Assembly (NCBI GenBank): GCA_029207755.1 | Contig: JARCOQ010000012.1 | Coordinates: 22,617,740 to 22,681,739, forward strand | From: Chamaea fasciata | Lineage: Eukaryota; Chordata; Aves; Passeriformes; Sylviidae | Direction: 5' to 3' | DNA: 64,000 bases | Part shown: one piece after another, positions 50,136 through 62,104 of the stretch | Position numbering within the stretch: the stretch's first letter is position 1 | Layout of the letters: the number at the start of each line of letters is the position of its first letter | Notes under the pieces: generated by a model | Told to the model about the DNA's origin: nothing | The model's input: the letters and a program-made list of their open reading frames with translations, nothing else | The model's database searches: none | Made by a program: the position numbers and the translations under genes

Positions 50136-52919
50136 CTCCCCACATTTCCATACCAAACAGCCCAGTGAGAACCAATCAGGGAATGTGACAAGTGTTGAGA
50201 ACGTTTCTGTCTGCCTTTGCTGCCGGTGGAGTGCTCGTTGTGTTTGCAGGATGTCAAATGATGTGTGCAGCAATCAGCACGGCTCGCTGGCACCCGGTGG
50301 GGGGAGAGCAAAACCACCCCTGCCTCTCCCCTGCCTTTGGAGGTGAAACAACTGGGTAGATGTCTCAAAAAGTATTAAAAAAATTTCATTAGTGTTTTCT
50401 AAAAAATTTTTATTTATTTCTTATTTACAAGCTTTCCCCCTTTCACTTCAGAGCCTAATTTGATGTGTTTAGCCGGTTATCAGCTGAATACTCATCTCAC
50501 CCCGACTCTACGGCAGGCTAATGCAGAAGGCAGGTAGAACAGCAATATTGTGAAATGAGCACTATCATGAAGTGTATTATTTGCTGTTCAAGGCTTGATT
50601 TCCCAGCTCGTTATTTATGTGGCTTCAGCTATACCGAGTTCCCTTGGGCCGCTCAGGTTTTATGCTGATGCAAGTGCGAGCAAAGCCAGTCCTCTGATTT
50701 GTATATTCTCACATCCACCTCCACGTTTTTAATCATCGAGTTTGTGTGTTTGGCTGGGCTGCTCTCCCCTGCCACCCCCTTAGGCTGTCTTTTCCAATGG
50801 AAGTTGGATGTCAAAACCAGAATCCAGATGTGGCATTTCACCCCCACTGCAGCGCTCTCAGGGGTGTCAGTGCCCCAGAACACAAATGGCTTGGCCAGCA
50901 CGGGGCAGGCTCTGTGCTCACATGGACGTGTGTGAGGAGAGCCCTGTGTGCTGCAGGAGCCCTGCAGAGGCTGCTTTGCCTGCAGGTTTAATCAGGAGTA
51001 CAGTACCTGTGCCTGTGCCCTGTCTGGAGCTCTGTGATTAGGGTCTAATCAGGAATTCGTGCTGACTATTCACCACATATTTGAATAAATTCATACCAAA
51101 GTGTTGTAAGTGGGACAAACTGTGCACACTCGCAGGTGGCCTCTGCGTGAATATCCAAAACTGAACTTGTGACCTCTGGGAGAAGCCTGCTATAGGACAG
51201 CTCTGAAGTCTTATAATGCCTGATTTAGACAAGGGGCACATCCCAAATCCACCAGGGAGACCTAAACCAGACCTGCTGATTGCGAGGCATTTGTTGGGCT
51301 TTTGTACACAGACTGCAGAGGGAGAACTGAGGCCTTGGGGTTCTGGAAAGCAGAGCAGGGCTTGAAAAAGGAATGTTCCCAAAGCAAGAAGTGGTCTTGG
51401 AAAGGAGAGAGACCAGAAGGGAGGTCCTGGAGGGGAGATCTTGGATACTGGATATGAGCAGGGGGATGAAGGCCAGGGATGCCCAGGGACCCTGGCCAGG
51501 AAGAGCTGAGAGGGACAACTGTGCACAGCTGGAGCAAAAGAACTTCCTGCTTCAACTCTCACTCCACAGTGAGGTTGAGACCTGATGAGCAAAGATAGCA
51601 CAGAAGGGGACGAGGGGAAAATCTCCGATTCCCTTTTAAATGAACCCCAGAATCCAGATCTGCTCCAGGTTGTTGCTTGCTCTGTCTGGCCATTGCACAA
51701 AGGGGTAAAAACCCCCTTTGTGCAGCTTCAAAAATGTCCTTTAGTGCATGGTTTGTCTTTAGGGACCTTTGTCACAGCTGTCCCTTGCAATGCACACAGG
51801 CAAAGCTCACTGGGATAACACTCAAGGGCAAAACTCTCTCTTGGGAGCTTCAGGGAAACACTCAGCTCTGTTCCATTGCTCTCCTGTGTCTTGGGAAATA
51901 TCAGTGATGTCAAGAGGAGAGTCCCCATATTACACTGGAGGTGTCAAGGACACAATCACTCTAGCAAGGTATTTTCAACAAGCCAGGACTCAGAAAGAGA
52001 TCCAAACAAATGCTGTGATGAGGAACAGAAAGGTTATTAGTCAAAAATATTGGTTTTGAAAGTGCACAACTTTGGAGGGACTACCAAAAGTAAATGTCAG
52101 TATTTTGGCTGGTATACAAATCTACACCACATTTCTTTTGCTTGACAATAGAGAGTTGTGAGAGATGAAATTGTCATTTGTGAGGGAGCCGGGAAATACA
52201 GGTTTTCTCTCAGCAGCATGAGTGATGTTCAGGTCTCTCTCATGCGAGCACAAGTCGTTTTACAGAAACAAACTCTGCTGCTTTATTAGCAATGTTCTTC
52301 CAAGAAACAATCCTATCTGTGTTATTAGATTAATATATTATTTTCCTGTTTCTTTTTCTCTGTGCACAGGGAACGTTCCTATATGTTATGAGGTTTCCTT
52401 GTGCTTTAGTCTGATTTTGAAAGATAATGTTTTGGTTGTAGAATTCTAGTTGAAGATATTTTATGTGAAGGATAGTGAGGAGGATTAAGGTAGCACATTA
52501 GTTTTTCCTATTTCTGGCTTGGATTATGGACCCAGAGGAAAGAAGAGAGGTTCTGTCCCTGCATGGCATAGGGGAGTGGGATTGGAGGGACAACCAAGAC
52601 TGTCAATCCTGCTTGGCAGCTGCTGTGGTTTCTCCCAAGAAACAAAATCAATTTCTTCTCCTCTAAGAGGTGAGATAACTGGATCCTGTGCCTCTTGTTT
52701 GATTTGGAAAGCACCTCCCTCTGAAGGCCCTTCCTGGGACACTGTACTTGCAGGTTGTTCCTGTAATGAGATTGAGTGAAACACTTCTGCCTTCTAAAAT
52801 TAATGTCAGGATTATAAAACCTGAATTATAAAACAATCTAAAATTGCTTATGAACAAAGAATTCATTCATATTCTCTCTCATGCAGTAATTTCTGTTGTG
52901 AAGCTTTCCCATCCAGTTG
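50136..52919. other. non-coding DNA, no gene recognised
   Basis: Contains a 220-codon minus-strand open frame (51038-51700) in a purine-rich stretch. Its translation is P/S-rich, unlike known proteins, and it overlaps several other open frames, so I treat it as chance. No interspersed repeat recognised. Confidence 0.5.
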
Positions 52920-53167
52920 TTTTGGCCAGATACCTGGAAGAACCCGGGGTGTAGTATTGATGGAGAAGTGATATAGTAAGTTGCATAAAGTTTCCCTATG
53001 GCATCTTAGGAAGAAAATAAATATTCCAAAGAGGAGAGGTTATGAGTCCCAGTGAAAAACAACACTTTAGCCTAACTGCACGAACAGGCTGGTAAATATA
53101 CTGCCTTCTGGCAGGGCAGGAGAACTGGAAATGCATATTAGCTGAACCCATGCCAAGCAGCATGACT
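52920..53167 (-). repeat. 248-bp inverted duplication, arm B
   Basis: Reverse-complement partner of 42868-43115, the same length with no gaps and 97% identical (99.5% over 221 bp). The arms are about 9.8 kb apart and flank the CR1 fragment at 46.16 kb and the CpG island. Nothing outside the 248 bp matches on either side, so the boundaries are sharp. The unit has no recognised coding potential. Confidence 0.95.
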
Positions 53168-54445
53168 GCACTTGGATCCTCTCAGCAGTAGGGAAAGTAT
53201 GTTCATGTCAACATCTATTTGTACATTTCTTTCATGGTGGGGAGAAAAACCCATAACTCGTTTCAGACCTACTGCTCTGTTTTCTATCAGAAATACAAAA
53301 TGCTGATTGTATAAATTTCAAATACAGAATAATTTAGAATGGTCTAGACACCTTGTTGTATTTGTGGCAATTATGTGCATCTCATTTTTCAAAGAGGTTT
53401 ATGTAAGTTTATGTTTAGCTCTAGAAATGAGAAAAGGAAAGGAAAGGTGTCATGCCAGAAGTGCAGCCTGCTAGAGGGGCACTAAAAGGACTTTAAAGGG
53501 CAATTCAACTTCATTATTTTCTACTGAGACAAATTCAGAGTAGAGAATTCAGAAGGCTGCTTTATTGTTTCATTTCCACAGAGGTGAAGGGATTTGAATG
53601 CTCCTCTGTGAGGCTCACCCGTGTGACAAGGAAACAAACACCTCCCCACCCCGGCCGAGCTCCGGGAACGCCGGGCCTCGTGTCCTTTGGGCCTGGCTTC
53701 AACAGCAGCCTTGGAGATCACTTCAGAGCTGCCCGTAATTTAATTTGGGGTGAAATACTGGGGAAGGGCCTGGGCAAGGATTGTAATTGCTCAGACCATT
53801 AAGATTGAAAATAGCTGCTGACGGGGGTTTTCTCCTGTATGGCAGAATTTTGGAATTGCAGTCAGGAGTGTGATAGCCTTTCATTAACATCAGCACCCAG
53901 GATAATGCTACAAGTAAAACTGTTGTATTTTATTGCGTTCTTGCTGTCATTTAATTGCTTGATAATAGGTTTTCATAACAATAGAGGCCCATGGAAAGTT
54001 GGCTGGAGTAATCCCCACTGGTGAATTAACTGCAGCAAAGTTGCCGTTAACAAAGCGAGTTGTTTGGGGAGGTCATTCCGAACAGATGGCCGTTATTTAG
54101 GGAAAATAGCTCTAGAGCTGGGTCTCATGAGGGAAGCTAAAGTTCCCATATTTAATATGAACTATATGAAAACGTGCGAAAGGGTTCCCAGGGCCAGGCA
54201 GACAAAAGAAGGGCTGAGCTGGAGAGCTTCACAGTGGTGCTGTTGTGAACACTAATGCTGAGAGCAGGAACGTGGTGCTTTGCTTTTAGTGTGGTCAGAC
54301 GTACCCTCTCCTCTTGATGACCTTCACCATGAGCAATCTGCTTTTGTCCCATTGCACGAGCCCTTTTTGCATCGATTCCGAACTCACACAGGCTACCACC
54401 TTGGAATATTAATATTAATCACTATTAATAAAACATAATGCTCAC
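53168..54445. other. non-coding DNA with a short CpG-rich patch at 53.64-53.70 kb
   Basis: About seven CpGs cluster in 40 bp near 53650-53690. The stretch 53840-54180 contains isolated good matches to known cores: AACAATAG at 53978 (SOX type) and TAATCCC at 54010 (OTX/PITX type). It leads into the octamer cluster. No gene recognised. Confidence 0.4.
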
Positions 54446-54501
54446 ATGCAAATGGGTGCTTACATATGCAAACATGGGGGTTCAAACATGGTGATGCAAA
54501 T
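54446..54501 (+). promoter_or_regulatory. cluster of three POU octamer-like sites
   Basis: Perfect octamers ATGCAAAT at 54446-54453 and 54494-54501, with a one-mismatch site ATGCAAAC at 54466-54473, all in the same orientation within 56 bp. Just upstream is a TTAATATTAATCACTATTAA homeodomain-like string. The octamer is the binding site of POU factors. The sites are seen; enhancer activity is inferred. Perfect octamers also occur singly at 2159, 57942 and 58129, so part of this may be AT-rich background. Confidence 0.3.
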
Positions 54502-55860
54502 GTTGAAATGCTGGTGTTTGTTACATTTGATGTTCAGGAACTCCAGTGGGATTTTCTTCTCATGAAAGAGCTCATGTCTCATTTGATCACTCTGGGATGT
54601 GGTTTGAAGAAAATTAATTAGCTGGAGTGGAGTGGACTATGAATTTTATTTTCACGAGTATCAGACAATCTGTTTGGTAATTCAGTTGTAATTTCCAGTG
54701 AGGATGGGTACACAAGAGAATAGCGAGTGTAACTGTCATGGTTTTGTTACTGGAAGGTGAAGCCGAGATAAAATAAGTCTGTTTTCCAGGGAGATTTCTC
54801 ATACAAACTGAAGTTGTAGCTGTCAGTCAAATCTCTTTTCCATTTGTGACTCTCAGCTTTCCCTTATACATTTCAATGAATAACAAAAAAAGTTAAAGGC
54901 CTGCAAAAGACCATATTGAGCAACAAACTATTTTTGAAGAGCCCTTTTCCCTCCCTCACACGGATGGGAAATGAATACAATCCCAACTTCCTATAGCATT
55001 CTGAGATTGCCAGATATCCAATTTTCCTCCCATAAGAGGCATCTTAACCTCTCACAGAAGGGATATTTTGCTTTTTGGGATTCTCAGACTCTTTTCATCT
55101 TGATATAAGGAGTTTTTGTGGAAGGCATTTGTGTGCAGTGCAGTTTGGGCTGGGATGGAGGAGGGTGTCCAGCAGTGTCCCTGCTCTGTCTGTACCTTGG
55201 GGCTGTATTTTGGAAGGCTGAGTGTGCTGCTGAAATGACTTCAATGGAAATGTTTTTCCGTTTAATAGAGATCAAACACTGGAGCTTGCAGGATCAAAGC
55301 ACAGGTACCTCAGGAGCTCTCCCAGCTGTGGAAGGCAAAGGTTGGCCCTGCCTGGACTGCAGAGATGTCCATGGGAAGGTGCAGCTGCAGCCCTGGGCAC
55401 TGCTCAGCTTTTCTGCTGGGCTGAGGGTGCGGCTCCCTCTGAGCAGCCAGAGAGCTGTAGCAGGCACAGAGCTGGGGCTGAGGGCATTTTCTGAGGCAGT
55501 GCAGGAGGCTCTGGTCACTTTGGAAGCTCCCAGGTCTGCAGACAGCACAAGGGATGGCCAATACCCACAGAGGCAAATCTTCTTTAAAGGAAAGTGCTGC
55601 CGTGAATTCCAGGTGACCTTTCCCTTCAGGCACATTCAGCTGCTCCCATTTCCACCCTGATAAAATGGTGGTGTAGAGACTGCCAAGACCTTTGCCATGG
55701 GACACTTTATGTTTAAGATGGAGTTTAACAGCACAGGTTCAGTGCCTAATTGTGTCTGAGTAGCAACAACTGAAATCAGAGAATCATTGAATGGTAATAT
55801 TTTGTTTGCTTTGTTGTTTTCTTTTGGGGAGGTTGGTTCTGGTTGTTGTTGGTTTTTTGT
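54502..55860. other. non-coding DNA, no gene recognised
   Basis: A 180-codon plus-strand frame (55118-55660) in a GC-richer stretch overlaps minus-strand frames of 113 and 131 codons and resembles nothing known. I treat it as chance. No repeat family recognised. Confidence 0.5.
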
Positions 55861-55925
55861 TTTTTTTTGTATATATATATATATATATATAATTTTTAAA
55901 TTTTTTTTTAAATTTTGTGTGTGTG
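55861..55925. repeat. T-rich tract with (AT)n and a GT-rich end
   Basis: T-runs, then about 11 AT dinucleotides (about 55870-55891), more T-runs and a short GTGTGTG end. Simple low-complexity sequence. Confidence 0.93.
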
Positions 55926-56881
55926 GGTTACTCATGGGCTATATCCCTTTTTAAGGAGGAAACTACACAACCACCTCAAGGACGTCCTCTCTGCTCGGCT
56001 GCTAATGAGCTGATGGAGTGCTGATGGTTCTCCATAGAGGAGCTGCAATGTCTCAGCCCTTTCCAGCACAGGGCAGCGCAGCTTGGGAAAAATCAGTGTA
56101 ATCACCACACTCAATACCAGGGAAGTTTGTAACATGCTGCGTGTGCTCTGGAACAAATGACGAGTCTAACACTGGTGAGCTGTTGTGGTCACTGCTTTGG
56201 GGATTATGAAATGCTTGCAGTTTATTAATCTCTTGGAAAAACATCTAAGTTGTTCACATGTAAAGCAAATTGAGTTTTTGTTTACTTTTTTTAAAAAATG
56301 TGACCATAAAAGTTTATCTATTGTAAATTAATTTGTTTTTAGTCTTGTACTACAGCATTCCTCTATTAAATGCAATCAAACAATGCAAAATGTATTCAGA
56401 GAGCTAATCATCTGCAGAAATGGCTCAGTGAATGTTGAGGCTGGACCAGAGCTATCAAATGGAAGTCATGGAAGACAGGGATGCAAAAACCTATTAAATA
56501 ATTTAATCCTTCAAGCCTTAAATGCAAGGCATTTTCTTGGAGAGAAGGACACGTCAAACTGAGAAGAATGACTGCAGCAATGGGTACTTTTTGAGTGTTG
56601 ATTTTGTTGCACTGACGCATTAGCGATACTGGGGGAGTGCAAGAGAAGGGTGTCACTTACTTTTTGTACAGCCAGGGCTGCGTAACCCTCATCATCATAT
56701 GTCCTTTTTCTGGGTAGGAAGTATAAGATTGTGAGGTGGGAAAATGAGTCATGGGATGTCTGGGGGATGCCAATCACCAGCTGTGGCTAAAGCAGCTGGA
56801 TTTGGGGATGCCAGAATGCACTGAAAGTGTTGGAGGGAGGCTTAGAGGGCACTGGATCAGACTCGAGATCACAGAGTTTCT
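55926..56881. other. non-coding DNA, no gene recognised
   Basis: AT-rich sequence with no recognised repeat and no open frame of note. Confidence 0.5.
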
Positions 56882-57105
56882 TCACAGAATGGTCTGGGCT
56901 GGAAGGGACCTTAAATTCCACCCAGTGTCACCCCTGCCATGGCAGGGACACCTTCCACTGTCCCAGGCTGCTCCAAGCCCCAGTGTCCAACCTGGCCTTG
57001 GACACTGCCAGGGATCCAGGGGCAGCCACAGCTTCTCTGGGCACCCTGTGCCAGGGCCTCACCACCCTCCCAGGGAACAATTCCTTCCCAACAGAATTTA
57101 TTCCT
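56882..57105 (-). mobile_element. CR1: CR1 LINE, 3'-end copy
   Basis: About 224 bp of CR1 3' UTR read on the minus strand. The terminal end CACAGAATGGTCTGGGCTGG with AAGGGACCTTAAA is at the low coordinate. It continues through CCATGGCAGGGACACCTTCC, AACCTGGCCTTGGACACT and CTTCTCTGGGCACCCTGTGC. The element is truncated before any coding sequence. It creates a misleading 197-codon frame on the plus strand (56751-57344). Confidence 0.95.
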
Positions 57106-57803
57106 TCTTGTGTTGTAGTAATGCACCCCACACGCCCAGCAGGCGTTTCCAAATAGACAAAGAGTTTCAGTTTACCTCTGACACATTAGGAAGTTCACCT
57201 AGATTCTTCTGCATCCTTCTGAAAAGGATTGGCTCAGGGCCAAGAAAGAAGCATCTTTTGGATCTTGTCAGTGTTCTTCAAACCCTGTGTCCCTCTCTAT
57301 TGGCTGCCAGCCAGGTTTTCCCTCCTAAAACATTCAGCGTTTAAGAAAGAGCACAAAAGGAGGTAAAGGCTTTTCAAGGTGTGGTAGTAAGAGTGTCTGA
57401 GCTTTCTCAGGCGCCTGTACTCGGCTTACTATTTTGTTTTCTGCAACGTTTTGTTACTTTGTTATTTTTTCTTTATTAAACAGTTTGATTTACAAAACCC
57501 CATAGAAGAGCAGTCTCGGTAATATTATAACCATTTTTTTTTTCTGCCAGGCTAGATCCTCAGAGTGTGGGGCAAACCCACATTCTGTGCGAAGGGTGAT
57601 CTGCTCTCAGATGAGGGGTTTGGTGGGCATGAAACTCTTCTCTTTGCTTGCCTGGCAGGGCTCTCAGGCTGGACTCACGGCAGCTGCCTCTTGGGGCTGG
57701 GAACTTGTCAGAGGGGGCCGAGTCTTGCTTCCAGCTGCCTGAATTTGGCTGGGTTTGAAGTGAGCACGTTTGTTTAGTTTTGTTCCGTGTTTGCAATCCA
57801 AAC
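57106..57803. other. non-coding DNA between two CR1 copies
   Basis: No gene recognised. A T11 run lies near 57533-57543. The two flanking CR1 copies have the same orientation but belong to different subfamilies. Confidence 0.5.
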
Positions 57804-57923
57804 ATAGAATCACAGAATGTCCTGAGCTGGAAGGGACCCGCCAGGACCATCCAGTCCAACTCGTGGTGCACAGGAGACCCCCACAATCCCACCGTGTGCC
57901 TGAGAGTCTGGTCCAAACACATC
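57804..57923 (-). mobile_element. CR1: CR1 LINE, 3'-end fragment
   Basis: About 120 bp of CR1 3' end on the minus strand. The terminal ATAGAATCACAGAATGTCCT is followed by GAGCTGGAAGGGACCCGCC and CATCCAGTCCAACTCGTGG. Strongly 5'-truncated with no coding sequence. The sequence differs from the copy 900 bp upstream, so it is an independent insertion. Confidence 0.93.
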
Positions 57924-60900
57924 TCAAGTCATTCCCATGTTATGCAAATCTCCTCTGTGTTTGTGCACAAAGCTGTGCCTTTAATCAAGTTTTGTTCTAA
58001 TGGAGGAGGATGTTATTAATAATACAGAAAAGCTATTTCAAGTAATTAAAATGGAGGAAAAGTGTTATTTTACAATTATGCTGACAGCTTGTCTTTGATC
58101 TTGGAACCTTTGTCAAGGTGTGTTAGTAATGCAAATGAATGCCCTCTCATTTATACCTCGGAGTAAAGCTATCATTATGTTTACTAAGCCAGAACTGCCC
58201 TGTGAAACTGAAGTACTGTGTTAATTGTACTCCAGAATGGGATTGCTTGGCTTTTCTAACCTTTCTTCCCACTTCTTGTCACTTCTGCATTATGAAGCCC
58301 AATTGGAAGAGGAAGCATGTGGCAAAATGACAACAATTTTTGCAAACATTTAGATAATTTAAAAGGTTAATAAAATACCAGTGCCCAGGGAGCTGGGTTT
58401 GTCAGTTTGCAGTGGAGTACTGTAGGAATGGAATGTCTGTAGTGACTTGAGCAGAGCACAGCACTTCTTCTGCCTTCCTTGCCCCCCAGCTTTGCTCAGA
58501 GCTGTACAATGTTTGTGACAACAGGATTTGGCCGCACAGATGCTCATTATTCAGCTGTGAAATGAAAATTCCTGTTCCTTTGCTGGACCGAAGGCAGTGT
58601 TTTCAGACCTGGACATCCTGCCAAGGGATGGATATACATCCCTGCAGCTTCTGTTTGCCTTCCCTGCTCCTGTCTCCTGAGCTTTCTCCACCTTGGTGGA
58701 GGCTTGGGACCTTTAGGAGCTTGGAGAAAATGGTAAAAGCTTCTTCAGAAGCTGAGTGGAAATTCCAGCAGGAGCTGTGCTAGGGCTGCAGCTTCTCTGC
58801 TAGAACACCTGACCTTTGTGATGCGAAGCTCCCTGATATATTCAGCCTTGGCTGCAGATTGCATCAATCCTGCATGACCCAGAGCACTGGGAAGATGCTG
58901 ATTTTGTTCAGGAATGGATGCAAATTTCTGAAAGTTATGTTGGTGGTTTAGGGGTGGCATGAATATGTTACCCAGATCTGCATGTGTTAACTGCAGATAT
59001 TTAGTTGTAATGCAGGGCTATTTTTGTGGCCTCTTTTTTTTTTTTCTTTTTTTCCTAAAGTAAATTTATGATAAAATAGTTGATAAGAAAGAAAATTATG
59101 CCCTGCCTGTTTTCCTCTTCCTCTTAATTTCCTGCAGTTAGTGGAAGGACTCGGAGGCAGCTCTGGAGCATGTTTTAAGAGCCATCATTCACGTCATGCC
59201 AGGGTTTCCAGGATGTTACGAAATCTAAATTAAGCACTATGGTAACACCACCTGGAAATTACTTTGCTTGCAAGTGAAAAGAAACAAAGCCTGTCCCATA
59301 TGTGCTGTTCTCTGGGGATAATTAATTTTTGGGTGAGTGGCTGGGTTTGAGATTGCTGAAAGCGTTCACTCACCTCTCGTGTGTGTTTGTGAGCGACCAG
59401 ATGGGTGCAAGTGGGATTCCCAGCCCTCTGCCCCTGCTGCACCTGGACAAAATCCCCTCGGATGGGTCACAGAGCTCCGGGTGCGGGGCCAGCTGGGAGG
59501 ACTCTGCTGGCCACACCTTGTGCCACTTGTACCCCACATGTCACTGCCGGGCTGGCTGAACTTCCCAGGCAAGCTCTGCTCCCTGCTGAGACTTCACAAA
59601 CAAAATCCTCCTTCCCTCCTCAGCCTCCAGATAGCAGCAGAATACCTGCTGTCGGTCAGGTTAGTTCTTGATTCCCACCCCCAATATTTATCATCTTATT
59701 AATTCCCCTTCACAATATTAAAAATGTTAATTCCGTGTTTGCTAAGTCTCCCGTTTCCCAGTGAGAATAGGACCAAGCTGTTTAATCTCTCCACACAACC
59801 CACTGCAATTTTTTCAGAATTGTTATCATTTTGATTACTCTGTAATGCACCTCCCAAAACAATTATAAACTCTGTAAACCGAAGCTGTGACAAGCTGTTT
59901 GTCAGGGATTTGGGCCCTGCCGAGGAAGCCTTTGGATCCTGGCCCTGGAATCAGTGCTTCCTAACCAGCCTGTCTATTGAGTGCTTCTTTTGGCGGACAT
60001 GGGGTGAGGATCTTGCAGGAAAAAGCAGCTTAGGCAGGCTCAGAGCAGACAGTGAGGAGTCTCCTCTGAAGGAGGACAGCTCTGATGGTGTAAAGCAACA
60101 GAGTCCAGCAAAGGGCCCTGGGCAAAACCTTTGAAAATTAAAGTTAGAGAGGAAAGGAGGGAAATGAAGATGGTCAGGGGCTGTTCCTGTGGGATGCAGC
60201 CATTTGCATGGTGGGTTCTGTGGAGGGCTCCAGTGATCTCACAGGGGTGCACATGGACCTGCCTTCTCTCGTGCTCTGTGGGAGCTGGGCTGCTCACAAA
60301 ACCTTGAGTTGGTTTTGTGGGAATGTTTGTTTGCATTACCAGTGGCCACATTTGATGTGATCAAATGGGAATTTTGAGGAAATTGCTGTCTTTCAAGTGC
60401 TGCTAGGGATGTTTTCTTTTTCCTTTAATTTGGGAGCTTGCAAAATCTGAAAGAATTTGCTCAGTCTCTCCCATATTCTTGTGCATTTCCTAAGGTTTCC
60501 CCTACTTTTTAAAAAATGCATTTTTTCAATTGTTTGTCTGTTTAAAGTAAATTTTTCAGGTTGCTGCTGCCACAATTAGGATGTTTTATTGCCAAAAGGG
60601 TGGCTTGTTTTCCTTTGTAGACTCTGAGAGTGTGGTGGAATATCACCCTTTTCCTGGGAGGAGAAAGCTGCTGAGTGAAGGATCAGATCCTCTCCCCCTC
60701 CCTGGTACTGCCACAATTCCCTTGCACAGGTCTGGGGAGCTGTGTCCCGGGGACACAGGGACATGCAGCAATTCCTCAGGTTGGGGTTCCCAGTAGGAAT
60801 TGCTCCAGTAAAGTAAAAGTGTAGAAAAAGTTAGTTGTGACTGCTGAACAAAGGAGTAACAAGAGGATAAAAACAGGAGCTGTTTGTGCCTGGCAGCAGC

Positions 60901-61609
60901 GTTAAGAGGGTGCCTGGCTCTGGGTGGGCTGGGGATGAATAGGTGTGTGGGTGACTCCGAAATCCACATCAGACACCTCGTGTGCCATGAGTTAAAGCAG
61001 ATACATTGCTACCCACGGGGACTTACTTCAAGTGCCTTATATTTGGCACAGTGTGACTGTAGATTACATGAGGAAATTCTAAGCGTGGAGCTCTTATTGC
61101 TCTGCTCAGGCTTGGCAATTATTAAGAATAAAAAATTTACCAGAGCCTAAGCTCTTTGATCGTTATAAACATGGGGAGAATTAAGGGACAGGAAAATTAT
61201 AGCAACTCAGCTAAACCACTATAATTAAGGCTGAATTGCTTTTTATATTACTGCATTCATAAGTAGAATGTTGAAATAAATAAAAAGTAAAAGCTCAAAT
61301 ACGGTTTCAGACTTAAATTTAGGTAGGAGAAAACCGTTTTTTCTATCCATGTGTGTGTAACTTCCAGTTTCTGTTGTCCTCCTCCTGTTCTTACCAATGA
61401 TGTCTTGCCCTCCAGATCCAAATATCTCCTGAGCTGCCTCCACTAGGAAGAGTGGGCTTGTCCTTGCCTGCAGGCACAGCCCTGTCATGCTCCTAAATCA
61501 CTTGTGTGGGTTTCAAATCCGCTGTGTAATGGAATCAGAGACACCCTCACATCCTTCACATTCAGACTGAGACCCGGCAGGATGTAGGGTTTTGAAACTG
61601 AGGTGTGGG
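57924..61609. other. non-coding DNA, no gene recognised
   Basis: Two isolated perfect octamers (57942, 58129) and a T-rich run at about 59033-59055. Open frames are at most 121 codons, overlapping on both strands. No repeat family recognised. Confidence 0.5.
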
Positions 61610-61668
61610 TTTGTTTTTTTTTCTTTCTTTCTTTCTTTTGGGGGGTATGTGGTTTTTTTGGTTTCAAT
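61610..61668. repeat. pyrimidine-rich (TTTC)n tract
   Basis: A T-run, four TTTC-like units, a G6 run and another T-run. It lies immediately before the 3' end of the minus-strand CR1 copy that starts at about 61680. Confidence 0.9.
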
Positions 61669-61679
61669 TTTATGTAACA

Positions 61680-62104
61680 TCTCAGAACCACAGAATAAGC
61701 TGAGCTGGAAGGGACCTCCAAGGATCATTGATCCAGCTCCTGTCCCTGCCCAGACCCCACAGCAAAACCCCCTGTGCATCCCTGGAGCAGTATCCTGGCT
61801 CCTGGAGCTCTCGCAGCCTCAGGGCCATGCCCATTCCCTGGGGAGCCTGGGCTCAGTACGCTCTGGGGGGAGGAGAATCTTTCCCTGCAGAACCTTTCCC
61901 TGCTCTGCAGCCTAAGCCTGCCCTGGCCCAGCTCCAGCCACTCCCTGGGTGCTGTCCCTGGCCCAGAGCAGAGCTCGGAGCTGCCCCTGCAGCCCTGGGG
62001 AGCTCTGCCCTCAGCTCCTCTGTTGCAGCTGAACCAGTCCAGTGCCCTCAGCTGCTCCTCCAGGCCCTTCACCATCTTCATGGCCTCTTTGGGAAACTCT
62101 AATG
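61680..62104 (-). mobile_element. CR1: CR1 LINE, diverged 3' copy
   Basis: About 425 bp on the minus strand. The low-coordinate end has the CR1 terminus: CAGAACCACAGAATAAGCTG, then AGCTGGAAGGGACCTCCAAG and ATCATTGATCCAGCTCC. Towards the 5' side a minus-strand frame begins MKMVKGLEEQLRALDWF, recognisable as a diverged form of the GLE-x-LRELGLF block at the CR1 ORF2 end. The middle part is unlike the other CR1 copies here, so this is a separate, diverged subfamily. The coding remnant is not functional. Confidence 0.8.

Noticed and set aside
51038..51700. 220-codon minus-strand open frame as a gene
   Set aside because: P/S-rich translation of a purine-rich stretch, with several other frames open across it; typical of chance.
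55776..55798. Very short CR1-tail-like sequence (AGAGAATCATTGAATGGT)
   Set aside because: Only about 18 bp resemble a CR1 end and no adjoining CR1 sequence follows; too short to call.
56751..57344. 197-codon plus-strand open frame as a gene
   Set aside because: Much of it is the antisense reading of a CR1 3' UTR.
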